From: Saccharothrix violaceirubra
Lineage (GTDB): Bacteria; Actinomycetota; Actinomycetes; Mycobacteriales; Pseudonocardiaceae
Direction of reading: 5' to 3'
Assembly: GCF_014203755.1 (NCBI RefSeq)
Contig: NZ_JACHJS010000001.1
Span: forward strand, 1 to 64,000
DNA length: 64,000 bases
Part shown: positions 14,799-25,500 of the stretch, in pieces
Numbering within the stretch: the stretch's first letter is position 1
Layout: every line of letters starts with the position of its first letter
The notes under the pieces: generated by a model
Seen by the model: the letters and a program-made list of their open reading frames with translations, nothing else
What the model was told of the DNA's origin: nothing
Database searches by the model: none
Made by a program: the position numbers and the translations under genes

Positions 14799-15607
14799 CG
14801 GTTCTCCTCAGCGCGCCTGTCGAGCCAGGTCGCGATCCGGTCTACCAGAGCGGGTGTCATCGCGGACTCCGCGTGGCGCACTCCGGGCTCCAGCCACAGT
14901 TCGGCGTCGCCGCCCGCCGCGCGGTGCAACGCGGTCGAGTGCGCGGGCGCGAAGTAGTGGTCGAGTTCGCCGTGCACGAGCAGCAGCGGGACGGGCGCGA
15001 TCCGGTGCACGACCTCGATCGGGCTCTCCGGCGCCACCGCCCACGGGTCGCCGAGCCGCACGCCGAGCGCACGGGCCACGACCCGGCCCTGCGGTTGTTC
15101 GAGCAGCCAGTGCACGCGTCGCATGGCCGGCGTCTCGCGCACCCACCAGCGGCTGGGGCTGCTGACCGCGGCGACGGCGGCGGGTCCGGGCACGTGGTCG
15201 AGCGCGGCGTGGCGCAGCGCCACCGACGCGCCCATCGAGAACCCGACCGTCACCACGCGTCGGTACCCGAGGTCGTGCGCCAGCGAAACACCGGCGGCGA
15301 GGTCGTGGGTCTCGGTGTCGCCGACCGACGACCGGCCACCGGAACGACCGTGTCCCCGGAAGTCGAGGGCGACGACGCCGCCGTGCCGGGCGAACCGGTG
15401 CAGCACGCGGGCGACGTAGGGCTTGCGCACGTGGTTGGTGAACCCGTGGCCGACCACGAACGCCAGATCGGCCGCCGAATGGCCGATGTGTACGCCCTGT
15501 AGTCGAATGCCGTCGTACGTCCGACGCGCGACCGGAACCGCCGCGGGTGTGATGCCGGTCGGCTGACCTGGGTTTTTCGTGGAACGCACGGGTAGGGTCT
15601 CCGGCAT
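14795..15607 (-). CDS. Alpha/beta-hydrolase
   Basis: A serine hydrolase of 270 aa: nucleophile elbow VGFSMGAS with Ser124, oxyanion-side motif [20 protein letters not shown], acid in [11 protein letters not shown] and catalytic His in GVRHAES. The fold and dienelactone/BAAT-like spacing suggest an esterase or acyl hydrolase; the substrate is unknown. Start ATG 15607 is preferred over the upstream GTG-rich extension. It heads the operon hydrolase-lmeA-thioredoxin and is divergent from glnR with 86 bp between them. Confidence 0.85.
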   Translation of the reverse strand: MPETLPVRSTKNPGQPTGITPAAVPVARRTYDGIRLQGVHIGHSAADLAFVVGHGFTNHVRKPYVARVLHRFARHGGVVALDFRGHGRSGGRSSVGDTETHDLAAGVSLAHDLGYRRVVTVGFSMGASVALRHAALDHVPGPAAVAAVSSPSRWWVRETPAMRRVHWLLEQPQGRVVARALGVRLGDPWAVAPESPIEVVHRIAPVPLLLVHGELDHYFAPAHSTALHRAAGGDAELWLEPGVRHAESAMTPALVDRIATWLDRRAEENR

Positions 15608-15693
15608 CCGCAGGCAACGGGGCCCGGTCACCGTACTTCGCCGCCGGGTGTTCGGTGACCCGACACCGGCCGAATCAGGAGGGCTGGCCCGCG

Positions 15694-16422
15694 ATGAGCA
15701 TCGACGTGCTGCTGCTGACCGCAGAACCCGACCACGAGACCGTGCTGCCCGCGCTCACCCTGCTCCCGCACGCGGTCCGCCCGCTGCGCCCGGAGGTGTC
15801 CGCGCTGCTGGAGGCCGGTCCGCACGACGTGGTGCTGGTGGACGCGCGCACGGACCTGGTGGCGGCGAGAGGCCTGTGCCGGCTGCTCGACTCGGGCGGC
15901 GTGGACGTGCCGGTGGTGGCGGTCGTCACGGAAGGCGGCCTGGTGGCCGTGAACGCGGACTGGAACGTGGACGAGATCCTGCTGCCCACCTCCGGCCCGG
16001 CCGAGGTGGACGCCCGGCTGCGGCTCGTGCGGTCGCGGCGGGGTGTGGAGAAGCAGGGCGGCGACGGTTCCCTCCAGCTCGGCGAGCTGGTGATCGACGA
16101 GGCCACCTACACCGCCCGGCTGCGCGGACGTCCGCTCGACCTCACCTACAAGGAGTTCGAGCTGCTCAAGTACCTGGCCCAGCACGCGGGTCGGGTGTTC
16201 ACGCGGGCCCAGTTGCTCCAGGAGGTCTGGGGCTACGACTTCTTCGGCGGCACGCGCACCGTGGACGTCCACGTGCGACGCCTGCGCGCGAAGCTGGGTC
16301 CCGAGCACGAGTCGCTCATCGGCACCGTGCGCAACGTGGGCTACAAGCTCGTCCGCCCGCCCCGTCAGGGTGCGGCCCGGCGCCCGGCACCCCTGCTCGA
16401 CGAGCTGGCCCATCGCGGCTGA
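15694..16422 (+). CDS. glnR: GlnR, OmpR-type nitrogen regulator
   Basis: GlnR is the orphan response-regulator-like activator/repressor of nitrogen genes in actinobacteria. The 242-aa protein has an atypical receiver domain with the conserved D50 ([10 protein letters not shown]) but a changed acidic pocket. A C-terminal winged helix follows ([33 protein letters not shown] ... [14 protein letters not shown]). AGGAGGG lies ten bases before the ATG. No histidine kinase is adjacent, as expected for GlnR. It is next to mshD, as in M. tuberculosis (Rv0818/Rv0819, from memory). Confidence 0.92.
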   Translation: MSIDVLLLTAEPDHETVLPALTLLPHAVRPLRPEVSALLEAGPHDVVLVDARTDLVAARGLCRLLDSGGVDVPVVAVVTEGGLVAVNADWNVDEILLPTSGPAEVDARLRLVRSRRGVEKQGGDGSLQLGELVIDEATYTARLRGRPLDLTYKEFELLKYLAQHAGRVFTRAQLLQEVWGYDFFGGTRTVDVHVRRLRAKLGPEHESLIGTVRNVGYKLVRPPRQGAARRPAPLLDELAHRG

Positions 16423-16425
16423 TCC

Positions 16426-16595
16426 GCGAGTCATACGTTCGGACACCGCGAGTTGTGCGTTCAGGCATCCCGAAACATGCATTCGCGCACCGCGGGGGTG
16501 GTGCCGGTCGTCACGATCGACGCCGTCGTGGACAGTGCTCTCCCGACTCGTGGTGCCTGAGTGCATATTTCGCGGTGTCCGAACGTATAACTCGC
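16426..16595. repeat. 22-bp repeat units in inverted arrangement, locus 1
   Basis: Three reverse-oriented 22-bp units abut at 16426-16447, 16448-16469 and 16470-16491. After a 60-bp spacer, two forward units abut at 16552-16573 and 16574-16595. In forward sense a unit begins GGTGYCSGAACG and ends ACTCGC. The outer units are near-perfect reverse complements, so the locus could fold into a long hairpin or cruciform. The same units occur at 57317-57382 and 62857-62922. Length 22 rules out a coding repeat. Confidence 0.85.
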
Positions 16596-16637
16596 GTGTT
16601 GGCGTGTGCGCATGGTGGGACGCGGCGGTGGCGCGGG

Positions 16638-16643
16638 TAGGTT
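16638..16643 (+). promoter_or_regulatory. -10 element of leaderless mshD
   Basis: TAGGTT is followed by seven bases and then the GTG of mshD, the arrangement expected for a leaderless transcript. No Shine-Dalgarno precedes the GTG. Confidence 0.5.
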
Positions 16644-16650
16644 CGATCAC

Positions 16651-17523
16651 GTGGAGACTGCCTGGTTCGAGGGCCTGACCGCGGCACGGATCGCGACCGT
16701 CGAGGCGCTGCTCGCGGCGGCGAAGGAAGCCGACGGCGTGGCCGCTGTCGGCGAGGCGGTCCACCTTCGTCTGCGGCCGGGTGCGACGGGGAGTAGGCAC
16801 CTGCTGGCCGAGCGGGACGGCGTGCTGGTCGGCTACCTCCACTTGGACGTCGTAGGTGACGCGGACGGCAACAAGGTCGCCGAACTGGCCGTGCACCCCG
16901 AGCACCGTCGTCGTGGCGTGGGCACCGCTCTCGTCGAGGCGGTACTGGCGGAACGGCCGCGCATCTGGGCGCACGGCGGCCACCCCGGCGCCGAGGCGTT
17001 GGCGGCGAAGCTCGGCTTCCGCAAGGTCCGCGAGCTGCTCAAGCTCCGCCGTGACCTGGCCGGCGAGCTGCCCGAGGCCCGGCTCCCCGAGGGTGTGACC
17101 CTGCGGGCCTTCGTCCCGGGGCGGGACGAGGAGGCCGTCGTCCGGGTCAACGCGAAGGCGTTCTCGTGGCACCCCGAGCAGGGTGCGATGACCGAGGACG
17201 ACGTCCGGCTCAAAGAGGCCGAGCCGTGGTTCGACGCGGCCGGGTTCCTGCTCGCGGTCGACGGCGACGACCGGCTGCTCGGGTTCCACTGGACCAAGAC
17301 CCACGGTGCGCGGCGTGGCGAGGTCTACGTCGTGGGTGTCGACCCGGATGCGCAGGGCGGTGGCCTGGGCAAGGCGTTGACGCTCGCCGGACTCGCCCAT
17401 CTGCGCGCGACCGGACGCGACGAGGTGGTCCTTTACGTCGAATCCGACAACGCAGCGGCACTAAGCGTGTACACCCGGTTGGGCTTCACCCGATGGGATT
17501 CGGATGCGCAGTACTCGAAGTAG
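16651..17523 (+). CDS. mshD: Mycothiol synthase
   Basis: MshD acetylates Cys-GlcN-Ins with acetyl-CoA, the last step of mycothiol synthesis. The 290-aa protein is a tandem GNAT. The N-terminal acetyltransferase domain has the acetyl-CoA loop HPEHRRRGVGTALV; the C-terminal domain has DPDAQGGGLGKALT, then VLYVESDNAAALSVYTRLGF. NAKAFSWHPEQGAMTEDD is a MshD-specific segment. The GTG at 16651 is chosen because it matches the family N-terminus and sits seven bases after a -10 (TAGGTT), fitting a leaderless mRNA. Confidence 0.95.
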   Translation: METAWFEGLTAARIATVEALLAAAKEADGVAAVGEAVHLRLRPGATGSRHLLAERDGVLVGYLHLDVVGDADGNKVAELAVHPEHRRRGVGTALVEAVLAERPRIWAHGGHPGAEALAAKLGFRKVRELLKLRRDLAGELPEARLPEGVTLRAFVPGRDEEAVVRVNAKAFSWHPEQGAMTEDDVRLKEAEPWFDAAGFLLAVDGDDRLLGFHWTKTHGARRGEVYVVGVDPDAQGGGLGKALTLAGLAHLRATGRDEVVLYVESDNAAALSVYTRLGFTRWDSDAQYSK

Positions 17524-17604
17524 TGACAAACCCATTACGTGCCGCAAACGCGCAGGTCACGGCATCACCCGATCGGCGGTGTGACTCGTCACCTCCCGCA
17601 TGGA

Positions 17605-17626
17605 GTTCACCTCCCGTTCACGCCTT
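17605..17626 (+). promoter_or_regulatory. PHO box upstream of pstS
   Basis: Two abutting 11-bp direct repeats, GTTCACCTCCC and GTTCACGCCTT, match the PhoP-binding direct-repeat unit (GTTCACC-type) of actinomycetes. A further partial unit (CGTCACCTCCC) lies at 17587-17597. The sites are 88 bp before the pstS start, so phosphate-starvation activation by PhoR-PhoP is expected. Confidence 0.8.
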
Positions 17627-17713
17627 CCTGGGCACCCGTCCACCATCGCTACCTACCGTCCGTGGCGAGCGGCGTACCTCGCCGCCAATTGCTTCCGATG
17701 GTGGAGGACCCAG

Positions 17714-18841
17714 GTGAAGACCACGCGGCACGGCGCCGTTCTCGGGCTTATCGCGGCCGGTGCGCTTCTGCTCACCGCTTGCGGCAGCGACAACAACACC
17801 CCCGCAGGCAACGCGACCTCCGCGACGTCGGGTGCGGCGGCGGCCACGCCCGTCGAGTGCGGTGGGAAGGCCAAGCTGAACGCTGAGGGCTCCTCCGCGC
17901 AGAAGAACGCGATCGACACGTTCATCCAGGCCTACAAGGCCAAGTGCTCGGGCCAGGACCTCGCCTACAACGCGTCCGGCTCCGGCGCGGGCGTGAAGAA
18001 CTTCAACGCGGGCCAGGTCGACTTCGGCGGCTCCGACTCGCCGCTGAGCAAGGACAAGGGCGAGGTCGAGGCCGCCACCAAGCGCTGCCAGAGCAACCCG
18101 GCGTGGCACCTCCCGCTGGTGTTCGGCCCGGTCGCCATCGGCTACAAGCTCGAGGGCGTGAAGGACCTGGTCGTCAACGGCGACGTCGCGGCCAAGATCT
18201 TCAACGGCACCATCAAGAAGTGGAACGACCCGGCGATCAAGGCCCTGAACGGCAGCGCCACGCTGCCGGACAAGGACATCAAGGTCGTCTACCGCTCCGA
18301 CGAGTCGGGTACGACGGACAACTTCCAGAAGTACCTGAAGGCCGCCTCGAAGGGCGCCTGGACCCAGGGCGACGGCAAGCAGTTCAAGGGCGGTGTCGGC
18401 GAGGGCAAGGAGAAGTCCGCCGGTGTCGCGCAGGCCGTCGGCTCGGTCGACGGTGCGGTCACCTACGTCGAGCTGTCGTTCGCGCAGGACAACAAGCTGT
18501 CGATCGCCAAGATCGACGCGGGCCAGGGTGCCGTCGAGCTGACCGGCGAGTCGGTCGGCAAGTCCATCGAGGGCGCGAAGATCAAGGGTGAGGGCAACGA
18601 CCTCGTCCTCGACCTCGACTCGATCTACGCCACCACCACCGCGGGCGCGTACCCGCTCGTGCTGGCCACCTACGAGATCGTCTGCTCGAAGGGCTACGAC
18701 CCCGACGTCGCGAAGGCCGTCCGCGCGTTCCTGACCGTGGCCGCCACCGACGGTCAGGCCGGCCTGGCGGACGCGGGCTACGCTCCGGTCCCCAAGGCGT
18801 TCCAGGACAAGCTGCTGACCGCGATCAAGGCCATCGTCTGA
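17714..18841 (+). CDS. pstS: Phosphate ABC transporter substrate-binding lipoprotein
   Basis: PstS captures inorganic phosphate outside the membrane for the PstCAB importer. The 375-aa precursor has a lipoprotein signal with lipobox LTAC (Cys23). Phosphate-binding motifs are present: AEGSSAQKNAID, NASGSGAGVKNF, FGGSDSPLSKDKGE and RSDESGTTDNF. The GTG at 17714 with GGAGG six bases upstream gives the proper signal peptide; the longer open frame upstream does not. First gene of pstSCAB, behind a PHO box. Confidence 0.96.
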   Translation: MKTTRHGAVLGLIAAGALLLTACGSDNNTPAGNATSATSGAAAATPVECGGKAKLNAEGSSAQKNAIDTFIQAYKAKCSGQDLAYNASGSGAGVKNFNAGQVDFGGSDSPLSKDKGEVEAATKRCQSNPAWHLPLVFGPVAIGYKLEGVKDLVVNGDVAAKIFNGTIKKWNDPAIKALNGSATLPDKDIKVVYRSDESGTTDNFQKYLKAASKGAWTQGDGKQFKGGVGEGKEKSAGVAQAVGSVDGAVTYVELSFAQDNKLSIAKIDAGQGAVELTGESVGKSIEGAKIKGEGNDLVLDLDSIYATTTAGAYPLVLATYEIVCSKGYDPDVAKAVRAFLTVAATDGQAGLADAGYAPVPKAFQDKLLTAIKAIV

Positions 18842-18877
18842 TCCGGATCGCCACCTCTCCCCGGCGACGCTGAAGCG

Positions 18878-19936
18878 ATGAACGACCCCACCGTGGCCAC
18901 CCGCCCCGCGGGCACCGGAGACACCGGTGCCCGCGGGGGCGGGCCGGCCGCTCGACCCGCCCCGGAGGCTCCGATTCCCCCGATCACGGAAGCCGACCAG
19001 AAAGCAGCGCACGTTCGGCCGGGCGACCGGATCTTCCGCGGCCTCGCCACGGGATCGGGCGTCTTCATCGTGGTCCTCATCGGGGCCATCGGACTGTTCC
19101 TGCTGCTCCAGGCCATTCCCTCGCTGCTGCTCGACAACGTCAACTTCGTGACGAGCCGCGAGTGGTCGACCGGCGACGTGAACGACCTGCGGTTCGGCAT
19201 TCTCGACCTGCTGCTCGTCACCGTCGTGTCGTCCGCGCTCGCCCTGGTCATCGCGATGCCGATCGCGTTGGGCATCGCGCTGTTCCTCACCCAGTACGCG
19301 CCGCGCCGCCTCGCGCGTCCGTTCGCGTACGTCATCGACCTGCTCGCCGCCGTGCCGTCGATCATCTTCGGCCTCTGGGGCCTGCTGGTGCTCGGCCCGG
19401 TCCTGACGCCGATCGGCCAGTGGCTGACCGACAACCTCGGCTGGACCGGCCTGTTCGCCAAGGGCAACGTGTCGATCGAGCTGGGCGGCACGATCTTCAC
19501 GGCGGGCATCGTGCTCGCGGTGATGATCCTGCCGATCATCACCGCGGTCAGCCGCGAGGTGTTCGACCGGACCCCGCCCATGCACATCGAGGGCGCACTG
19601 GCGCTCGGCGCGACGAAGTGGGAGGTCGTCCGCACGACCGTCCTCCCGTTCGGCAAGGCCGGCTACGTCAGCGCCTCGATGCTGGGCCTGGGCCGCGCGC
19701 TCGGCGAGACGATCGCGTTGACGATCATCCTGAGCAGCACGATCGAGCACTTCGGCTGGAGCCTGTTCGACGGCGGCGCGACCTTCGCGTCCAAGATCGC
19801 TCTCGCCGCGCCCGAGTTCAACGACCCGAAGTCGGCGGGCGCCTACGTCGCCGCGGGCCTCGTGCTGTTCGTGCTGACCTTCGTGGTCAACGCGCTCGCC
19901 CGGGGTGTCGTCGCCGGTCGCAAGGAGTACGAATGA
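18878..19936 (+). CDS. pstC: Phosphate ABC transporter permease PstC
   Basis: A 352-aa inner-membrane permease with about six helices and the ABC permease EAA loop ([21 protein letters not shown]). The N-terminal 45 residues are a Pro/Gly-rich cytoplasmic tail. [12 protein letters not shown] is characteristic of PstC. It starts 36 bp after pstS and its stop overlaps the pstA start by four bases (ATGA). Confidence 0.95.
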   Translation: MNDPTVATRPAGTGDTGARGGGPAARPAPEAPIPPITEADQKAAHVRPGDRIFRGLATGSGVFIVVLIGAIGLFLLLQAIPSLLLDNVNFVTSREWSTGDVNDLRFGILDLLLVTVVSSALALVIAMPIALGIALFLTQYAPRRLARPFAYVIDLLAAVPSIIFGLWGLLVLGPVLTPIGQWLTDNLGWTGLFAKGNVSIELGGTIFTAGIVLAVMILPIITAVSREVFDRTPPMHIEGALALGATKWEVVRTTVLPFGKAGYVSASMLGLGRALGETIALTIILSSTIEHFGWSLFDGGATFASKIALAAPEFNDPKSAGAYVAAGLVLFVLTFVVNALARGVVAGRKEYE

Positions 19937-20844
19937 CCACCACGGCGGACCTCAACCGCCTCGCGACGCCGCCGACGTTCCAGAGCACGAGCGGCGCGCG
20001 ACGGTTCAAGAACGGCTTCGCGACCGCGCTGGTGTACCTCGCCTTCGCGATCGCCATCGTGCCCCTGGTGTGGGTGCTCTACACGGTGGTCCAGCGTGGC
20101 TTCCCGGTCGTGCTGGACGGCGACTGGTGGCAGAAGTCCCTGTCGGGCCTGCTGGCCCGACAGTCCGGCGGCGGCGTCTACCACGCCATCTACGGCACGC
20201 TGGTCCAGGCGCTGGTCTGCGGCTTGCTGTCGGTGCCGATCGGCCTGTTCATCGCGGTCTACCTGGTCGAGTACGGTGCCCGCTCGCGGCTCGCCCGGAT
20301 CACCACGTTCATGGTCGACATCCTCACCGGTGTCCCGTCGATCGTGGCCGCGCTGTTCGTCTACTCGCTGTGGATCACCACGTTCGGGCTCGACCGCAGC
20401 GGCTTCGCGGTGTCGTTGTCGCTGGTGCTGCTCATGGTGCCGGTGATCGTGCGCACGACCGAGGAAATGCTCAAGATCGTCCCGGACGAGCTGCGCGAGG
20501 CGTCCTACGCGCTGGGCGTGCCCAAGTGGAAGACGATCGTGAAGATCGTCATCCCGACGGCGCTCTCGGGCATCCTGACCGGTGTCATGCTCGCCCTTGC
20601 CCGCGTGATGGGCGAGACCGCGCCGGTGCTGGTGCTCGCCGCGTACGCGCCGTTCATCAACTACAACCTGTTCGACGGTCCGATGGCGTCGCTGCCGCTG
20701 CTCATGACCGTCGAGCGGAACAACCCCACGGACGCGGGCTTCGATCGGATCTGGGGTGCCGCGATCACCCTGGTGCTGATCATCACGCTGTTCAACCTGC
20801 TGGCGACGCTGCTCTCGCGGCTGCTCGCCCCGAAGACGAAGTGA
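19933..20844 (+). CDS. pstA: Phosphate ABC transporter permease PstA
   Basis: A 303-aa permease with six predicted helices. Typical PstA stretches include [32 protein letters not shown] and the EAA loop [21 protein letters not shown]. It couples translationally to pstC (ATGA overlap) and ends seven bases before pstB. Together PstC and PstA form the membrane channel. Confidence 0.95.
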   Translation: MTTTADLNRLATPPTFQSTSGARRFKNGFATALVYLAFAIAIVPLVWVLYTVVQRGFPVVLDGDWWQKSLSGLLARQSGGGVYHAIYGTLVQALVCGLLSVPIGLFIAVYLVEYGARSRLARITTFMVDILTGVPSIVAALFVYSLWITTFGLDRSGFAVSLSLVLLMVPVIVRTTEEMLKIVPDELREASYALGVPKWKTIVKIVIPTALSGILTGVMLALARVMGETAPVLVLAAYAPFINYNLFDGPMASLPLLMTVERNNPTDAGFDRIWGAAITLVLIITLFNLLATLLSRLLAPKTK

Positions 20845-20851
20845 GCGGGCG

Positions 20852-21628
20852 ATGGCCAAGCGCTTGGATGTGAAAGACCTCAACATCTACTACGGCAAGT
20901 TCCACGCTGTGGAGAGCGTCTCGCTCGCGGTGCCGCCGAAGAACGTGACCGCGTTCATCGGCCCGTCCGGTTGCGGCAAGTCCACCGTGCTGCGGTCGCT
21001 CAACCGCATGCACGAGGTGGCGCCCGGCGCGCGCGTCGAGGGCAAGGTGCTGCTGGACGGCGAGGACATCTACGCCTCGACCGTGGACCCGGTGTCCGTG
21101 CGCCGCACGATCGGCATGGTGTTCCAGCGGCCCAACCCGTTCCCCACGATGTCCATCCGGGACAACGTGGTCGCGGGCCTGAAGTTGGCCGGTGCCAAGA
21201 ACAAGAAGCAGCTCGACGAGGTCGCGGAGCGCTCGTTGCGCGGCGCGAACCTGTGGAACGAGGTCAAGGACCGGCTCGACCGCCCCGGCGGCGGCCTGTC
21301 CGGCGGTCAGCAGCAGCGGCTGTGCATCGCCCGTGCGATCGCGATCCAGCCCGACGTGCTCCTGATGGACGAGCCCTGCTCGGCTCTGGACCCCATCTCG
21401 ACTCTGGCGATCGAGGACCTGATCACCGAGTTGAAGAAGGAGTACACGATCGTCATCGTGACCCACAACATGCAGCAGGCGGCGCGCGTCAGCGACCAGA
21501 CCGCGTTCTTCAACCTGCTCGGCGTGGGCAAGCCCGGCCAGCTGATCGAGATCGACGACACGGAGAAGATCTTCTCCAACCCCAGCCAGAAGGCCACCGA
21601 GGACTACATCTCGGGCCGCTTCGGCTGA
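20852..21628 (+). CDS. pstB: Phosphate ABC transporter ATPase
   Basis: PstB hydrolyses ATP to drive phosphate import. In 258 aa it has Walker [10 protein letters not shown] (about 37-45), the PstB-specific [19 protein letters not shown] signature LSGGQQQR (about 149), Walker [14 protein letters not shown] and switch His in VTHNM. The C-terminus [10 protein letters not shown] is diagnostic for PstB. Last gene of the operon, closed by a strong hairpin. Confidence 0.97.
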   Translation: MAKRLDVKDLNIYYGKFHAVESVSLAVPPKNVTAFIGPSGCGKSTVLRSLNRMHEVAPGARVEGKVLLDGEDIYASTVDPVSVRRTIGMVFQRPNPFPTMSIRDNVVAGLKLAGAKNKKQLDEVAERSLRGANLWNEVKDRLDRPGGGLSGGQQQRLCIARAIAIQPDVLLMDEPCSALDPISTLAIEDLITELKKEYTIVIVTHNMQQAARVSDQTAFFNLLGVGKPGQLIEIDDTEKIFSNPSQKATEDYISGRFG

Positions 21629-21639
21629 TCCGGCAACGG

Positions 21640-21676
21640 AAAAGGGCCTTTCCGCATCATGCGGGAAGGCCCTTTT
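21640..21676. terminator. Terminator downstream of pstB
   Basis: An 18-bp stem with one G-T wobble (AAAAGGGCCTTTCCGCAT against its complement), a single-base apparent loop and terminal A/T runs on both sides. It works on either strand, ending pstB and backing up phoU. Confidence 0.88.
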
Positions 21677-21720
21677 CGTCGTGGTGGAACAGCCGCATGC
21701 GTCAGGCAGGAGTGGATCGG

Positions 21721-21753
21721 TTCGGTGGGGACGGCGGTGCCGTCCCCACCGAA
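21721..21753 (-). terminator. Second hairpin, downstream of phoU
   Basis: A perfect 15-bp stem (TTCGGTGGGGACGGC and complement) with a 3-base loop starts six bases after the phoU stop on the minus strand. No U-run follows, so it may act as an RNA-stabilising hairpin or a T-less actinobacterial terminator. Confidence 0.65.
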
Positions 21754-21759
21754 AGGGAC

Positions 21760-22422
21760 TCAGACGTCGTCGCCGCCGTACCCGGGCATCCGGCCCGTGA
21801 CGACGAAGACGGTCCGCTTGGCCACGGACACCGCGTGGTCGGCGAACCGCTCGTAGAAGCGGCCCAGCAGCGTCGTGTCGACGGCCGACGCGACGCCGTG
21901 CGACCACTCCTTGTCCATGATCACGGTGAACAGGTGGCGGTGCAGGTCGTCCATCGCGTCGTCCGCGTCCTCGAGCGACCGGGCGCGCTCGACGTCGCGG
22001 CTGCGGATGATCTCGGTGGCCTCGCGGGCGAGTTCGACCGCGATGCGGCCCATCTCCGCGAAGTACGGCTGGACGGTCTCGGACAGCACCGGGTTCGGGT
22101 GACGCCGCCGGGCCGCCTTCGCGACGTGCAGCGCCAGATCGCCCATGCGCTCCACGCTCTCGGCGGCGTGGATCACGGCGAGCACGACCCGCAGGTCGGT
22201 CGCGACCGGGGCCTGGAGGGCCAGCAGCGCGTACGCCTGCTCTTCGATGCTCGAACGCACGTCGTCGATCTTCAGGTCGTCGCCGATCACCCGCTCGGCG
22301 AGACCGAGATCCGCGCCCAGCAGCGCCGCGGTGGCGCGCTCCATGGCGTCGCCCGCCATCGCGCACATGTCCGCGAGCTGCTCGGCGAGTTGTCCTAGCT
22401 GGTCATGGTAGGCCTCACGCAT
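21760..22422 (-). CDS. phoU: PhoU, phosphate signalling regulator
   Basis: PhoU is a six-helix protein that links PstB state to the PhoR kinase. The 220-aa sequence shows the two PhoU repeats, with the E/DxxxD metal-cluster motifs visible in [20 protein letters not shown] and [16 protein letters not shown]. It lies convergent to pstB rather than in the operon, as in mycobacteria (PhoY2 next to phoT). It is downstream of the LCP gene by 79 bp on the same strand. Confidence 0.95.
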   Translation of the reverse strand: MREAYHDQLGQLAEQLADMCAMAGDAMERATAALLGADLGLAERVIGDDLKIDDVRSSIEEQAYALLALQAPVATDLRVVLAVIHAAESVERMGDLALHVAKAARRRHPNPVLSETVQPYFAEMGRIAVELAREATEIIRSRDVERARSLEDADDAMDDLHRHLFTVIMDKEWSHGVASAVDTTLLGRFYERFADHAVSVAKRTVFVVTGRMPGYGGDDV

Positions 22423-22501
22423 GAGGGCAGCCTACGTCGGCGTTGTCGCGGCAGCGACATACCCCGATGAACCCGAGATGAACCGAAGGCGTCCAGATGG
22501 G

Positions 22502-25500
22502 CTAGGCGCAGGGGTCGCTCGCAGCGTTCACAATGGACAGATCCTTCGGTGTCGTCGGCTTGTCCGGGTCGCTCGCGCCGGCCTGTGGTGGCACGACCTT
22601 CTCGTCCCAGTCGGGGCTGAGCACCAGTTGGACGGCACCGCCCATGCTCTCGTCGAGCACCAGCTCCGAGTCCGGTATCGCGGCCTTGAGCGTCGCCGCC
22701 CAGTCCTCGCGACCGGTCGCGTAGCGGATCACGGTCTTGTCCACCGAGGGTGCACTTCCGGTGAACACGACGTCGAAACCCAAGCCCTGCAACGCTTCCG
22801 CGGTCGTGGCAGCCGCGCCGCCGACCCCGTTCTCGCTGTTGCGCACCTGGACCTTGACCTGCTTCGGGTCGATCACCTTGCCCTGCTTGGGCGCCGGCTT
22901 CTCGGCGGAACCCGTGGTGCTCGGCTGCGTCTGCTTGGCCGGCGTCTCGCCGGGCAGCGGCAGGCCGTCGATCACCGCCTGGAACAGCGTCTTGGTCTCC
23001 GGGAGCTTCAGCAGTTCCTTGTTGTCGTTCGGGGACGGCGTCGGTCCCTCGGAGGTCTCGTGCGGCACGGTGATGAAGCTGACCCGGCCGGCCTCCAGGC
23101 CCTGCAACGACTCCGCGAGCGTGAGCATGTCGTTGACGCCGATGTTCTCGCCCGAGGTCGAGGCGGCGAACGCCTCCATGAACGCCTTGAGCTTGCCCGG
23201 GCTGAGCAGGGTCTCCGACGACAGGACCTTCTTGAGCAACGCGGACAGGAACTTCTTCTGCCGCTCGATCCGGTCGTAGTCGGCGAACTGCTCGTTGAGC
23301 ACGTAGCGCGCGCGCACGTAGTCCAGGGCCTTCTGACCGCTGATCTCGTACTTGCCCGGCTTGTCGAAGATCATGCCGAGCTTGCCGTCCTCCATGACCT
23401 TCGGTACGCACACCTCGACCGAGCCGACCGCGTCGACCATGCCCTTGAAACCGTTGAAGTCGACGGACACGAAGTGGTTGATCTTCAGGCCGGTCAGGTC
23501 GGTCATGAACTTCGTGACGCAGAGCGGACCGCCGTCGGCGTACGCCTCGTTGGCGAGCACGTCCTCGGCGGGTTCGAGCTGTTCGCCGGTGTACTGGCCG
23601 GTCGTGTAGTCCCAGCGCTCGCAGGCCGGGCGGGTGATGCGCAGGTCGCGCGGCACCCACACGACGACGACCCGCTTCCGGTCCGCCGGGATGTGGGCGA
23701 GCATCAGGACGTCCGAGCGGGCGCCCTTCTCCTTCTGCTCGGTGCCGACACCGTCCTCGGGCTTCGCGCCCGCGCGGGTGTCGGAGCCGACGATGAGGAA
23801 GTTCTCGTCGCCCAACTGCTTCTCGGCCTGGTGGACGTTCTTGTCGTCCCCGGGCAGTGCCTTGATCTCCTGGATCTTGCTGTCCAGGTAGACCATGGCG
23901 CCCCAGCCCAGGCCGGTGGAGACGAACACCAGGACGGCCGCCGCGAGCGCGACGATCTTGACCAGTCGCACGATCCGCTTGTGCTTCGGGCTGCGTTCCC
24001 GCCGCGCGGGCCCCTCTTCGTCGTCGCCGTCGACCGGCGAGGCGTACTGGGTGGCGTCCTCGTCGGCCTCGGACTTCCACGGCATGAGCTTCTGCCGGCG
24101 TTCCTTGCGCAGGCGCTCCTGCTCGGCGAGTTCGTCGTGCACCGCGGAGAACCGGGCCAGCGTGTGGTCGACCTCGCGGCGCTTGGCGACCTCGTCGCTG
24201 ATGACCTCCATCTCGGTGGTCAGGCTCGCCGGGTCGATCCCCTCGCGCGGGTCGGGTCCGGGCGGCTTGGGGCCGCCGGGCGGCCGGCCCTGGTCCGGGT
24301 GGCCGGCGTTGCGGGGGCCGCTGTTCTGGGCGCCGTTCTGGGGACCCGCGTTCTGCGGGCCCGCGTTCTGCGGGCCCGCGTTCTGCGGGCCCGCGTTCTG
24401 GGGGCCCGCGTTCTGGGGTCCACTGCTTTGGGGCCCACTGCTTTGGGAGTCGCCGTTCGGGGTGCCGGCGAGCCGGTCCGCGACGCCGGGACCGTCACTC
24501 GCGAGCCTGCGCGGCACGTGCCCGTCGGCCGGTTCCGCGTCGGCGGCGAGCCGGCGCGGGGTGTGGCCGGTGCCCTGGGGACCCTCGGCGTCGTGGGGAC
24601 GCCGGGCTCCCGGGCCGCGCGGGTCGAGGTCGGGCACCGGCATCCGGCGTGAGTCGGACCCGTCGGGACCGGGCGCGGGCATGCGCCGCGAGTCCGACGC
24701 GCCGCGGCGCTGGTCGGGTGCGTCGGCATCGGGCAGGCGGCGGGAATCCGGACCGTCGCGGCGCGGGTCGGCACCGTTCGGGCCGGGCAGCGGCATGCGC
24801 CGGGAGTCCGATCCGTCGCGGCGCGGGCCGGGACCGTCGTTGCCGGGCAACGGCATGCGTCGCGAGTCGGACCCGTCGCGCCCCGGTTCGGGACCGTTGT
24901 GGCCGGGCAGCGGCATGCGCTGCGAGTCGGACCCGTTGTGGCCGGGCAACGGCATGCGACGGGAATCGGATCCGTCGCGCCCCGGTTCGGCGCGGTCGAA
25001 GTCGGGGTCCGGCCCGCGTCGCGGATCCGGTCCGCCGGGTCGGGGGACACGCCGCGAGTCCGGACCGTTCGGGCCGGGCGGCGGCATCCGGCGTGGCCCG
25101 GAGCCGTCGGGCGGCATGCGGCGCGAATCCGGGCCGTCGGGTCCGGGTGCGCCTCGTCGGAGGTCGTCGGCATCCGGCACCGGGCCGCCGGGCAGCGGCA
25201 TGCGGCGCGAGTCGGAGCTTCGCCGCGGGTCGGGGCCGTCGGGGGCCGGGATGCGGCGGGAGTCCGGTCCGGGCACGCCGGATCGGGGTTCGCCCGACTC
25301 CGACGTGCGCCGCGGGTCGGGGGCGGGCGGGCGGTCCCGGGTGTCGGGACCAGGCCCCTGGCCGGCGTGTTCGGCTGCCGGGAGGTGCGGTTGGTCCGGC
25401 CGACGCCGGGGGCCGCTGTCGCCGTCGGGTCGACGCGGGTCGCCGGGAGCGGCGAAGCGGCGCGAGTCGGGGCCTTGGCGCGGGTCGCCGGGCGGAAGCC

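Noticed and set aside
16426..16595. CRISPR array
   Set aside because: Units are 22 bp and directly abutting with no spacers, and some are inverted, so this is not a CRISPR; no cas genes are present.
21640..21753. Riboswitch between pstB and phoU
   Set aside because: Both structures are simple symmetric hairpins at transcript ends; they fit terminators.
24333..24425. CRISPR or microsatellite array at GPQNA repeats
   Set aside because: The unit is 15 bp, in frame inside a gene and without spacers; it encodes a peptide repeat.
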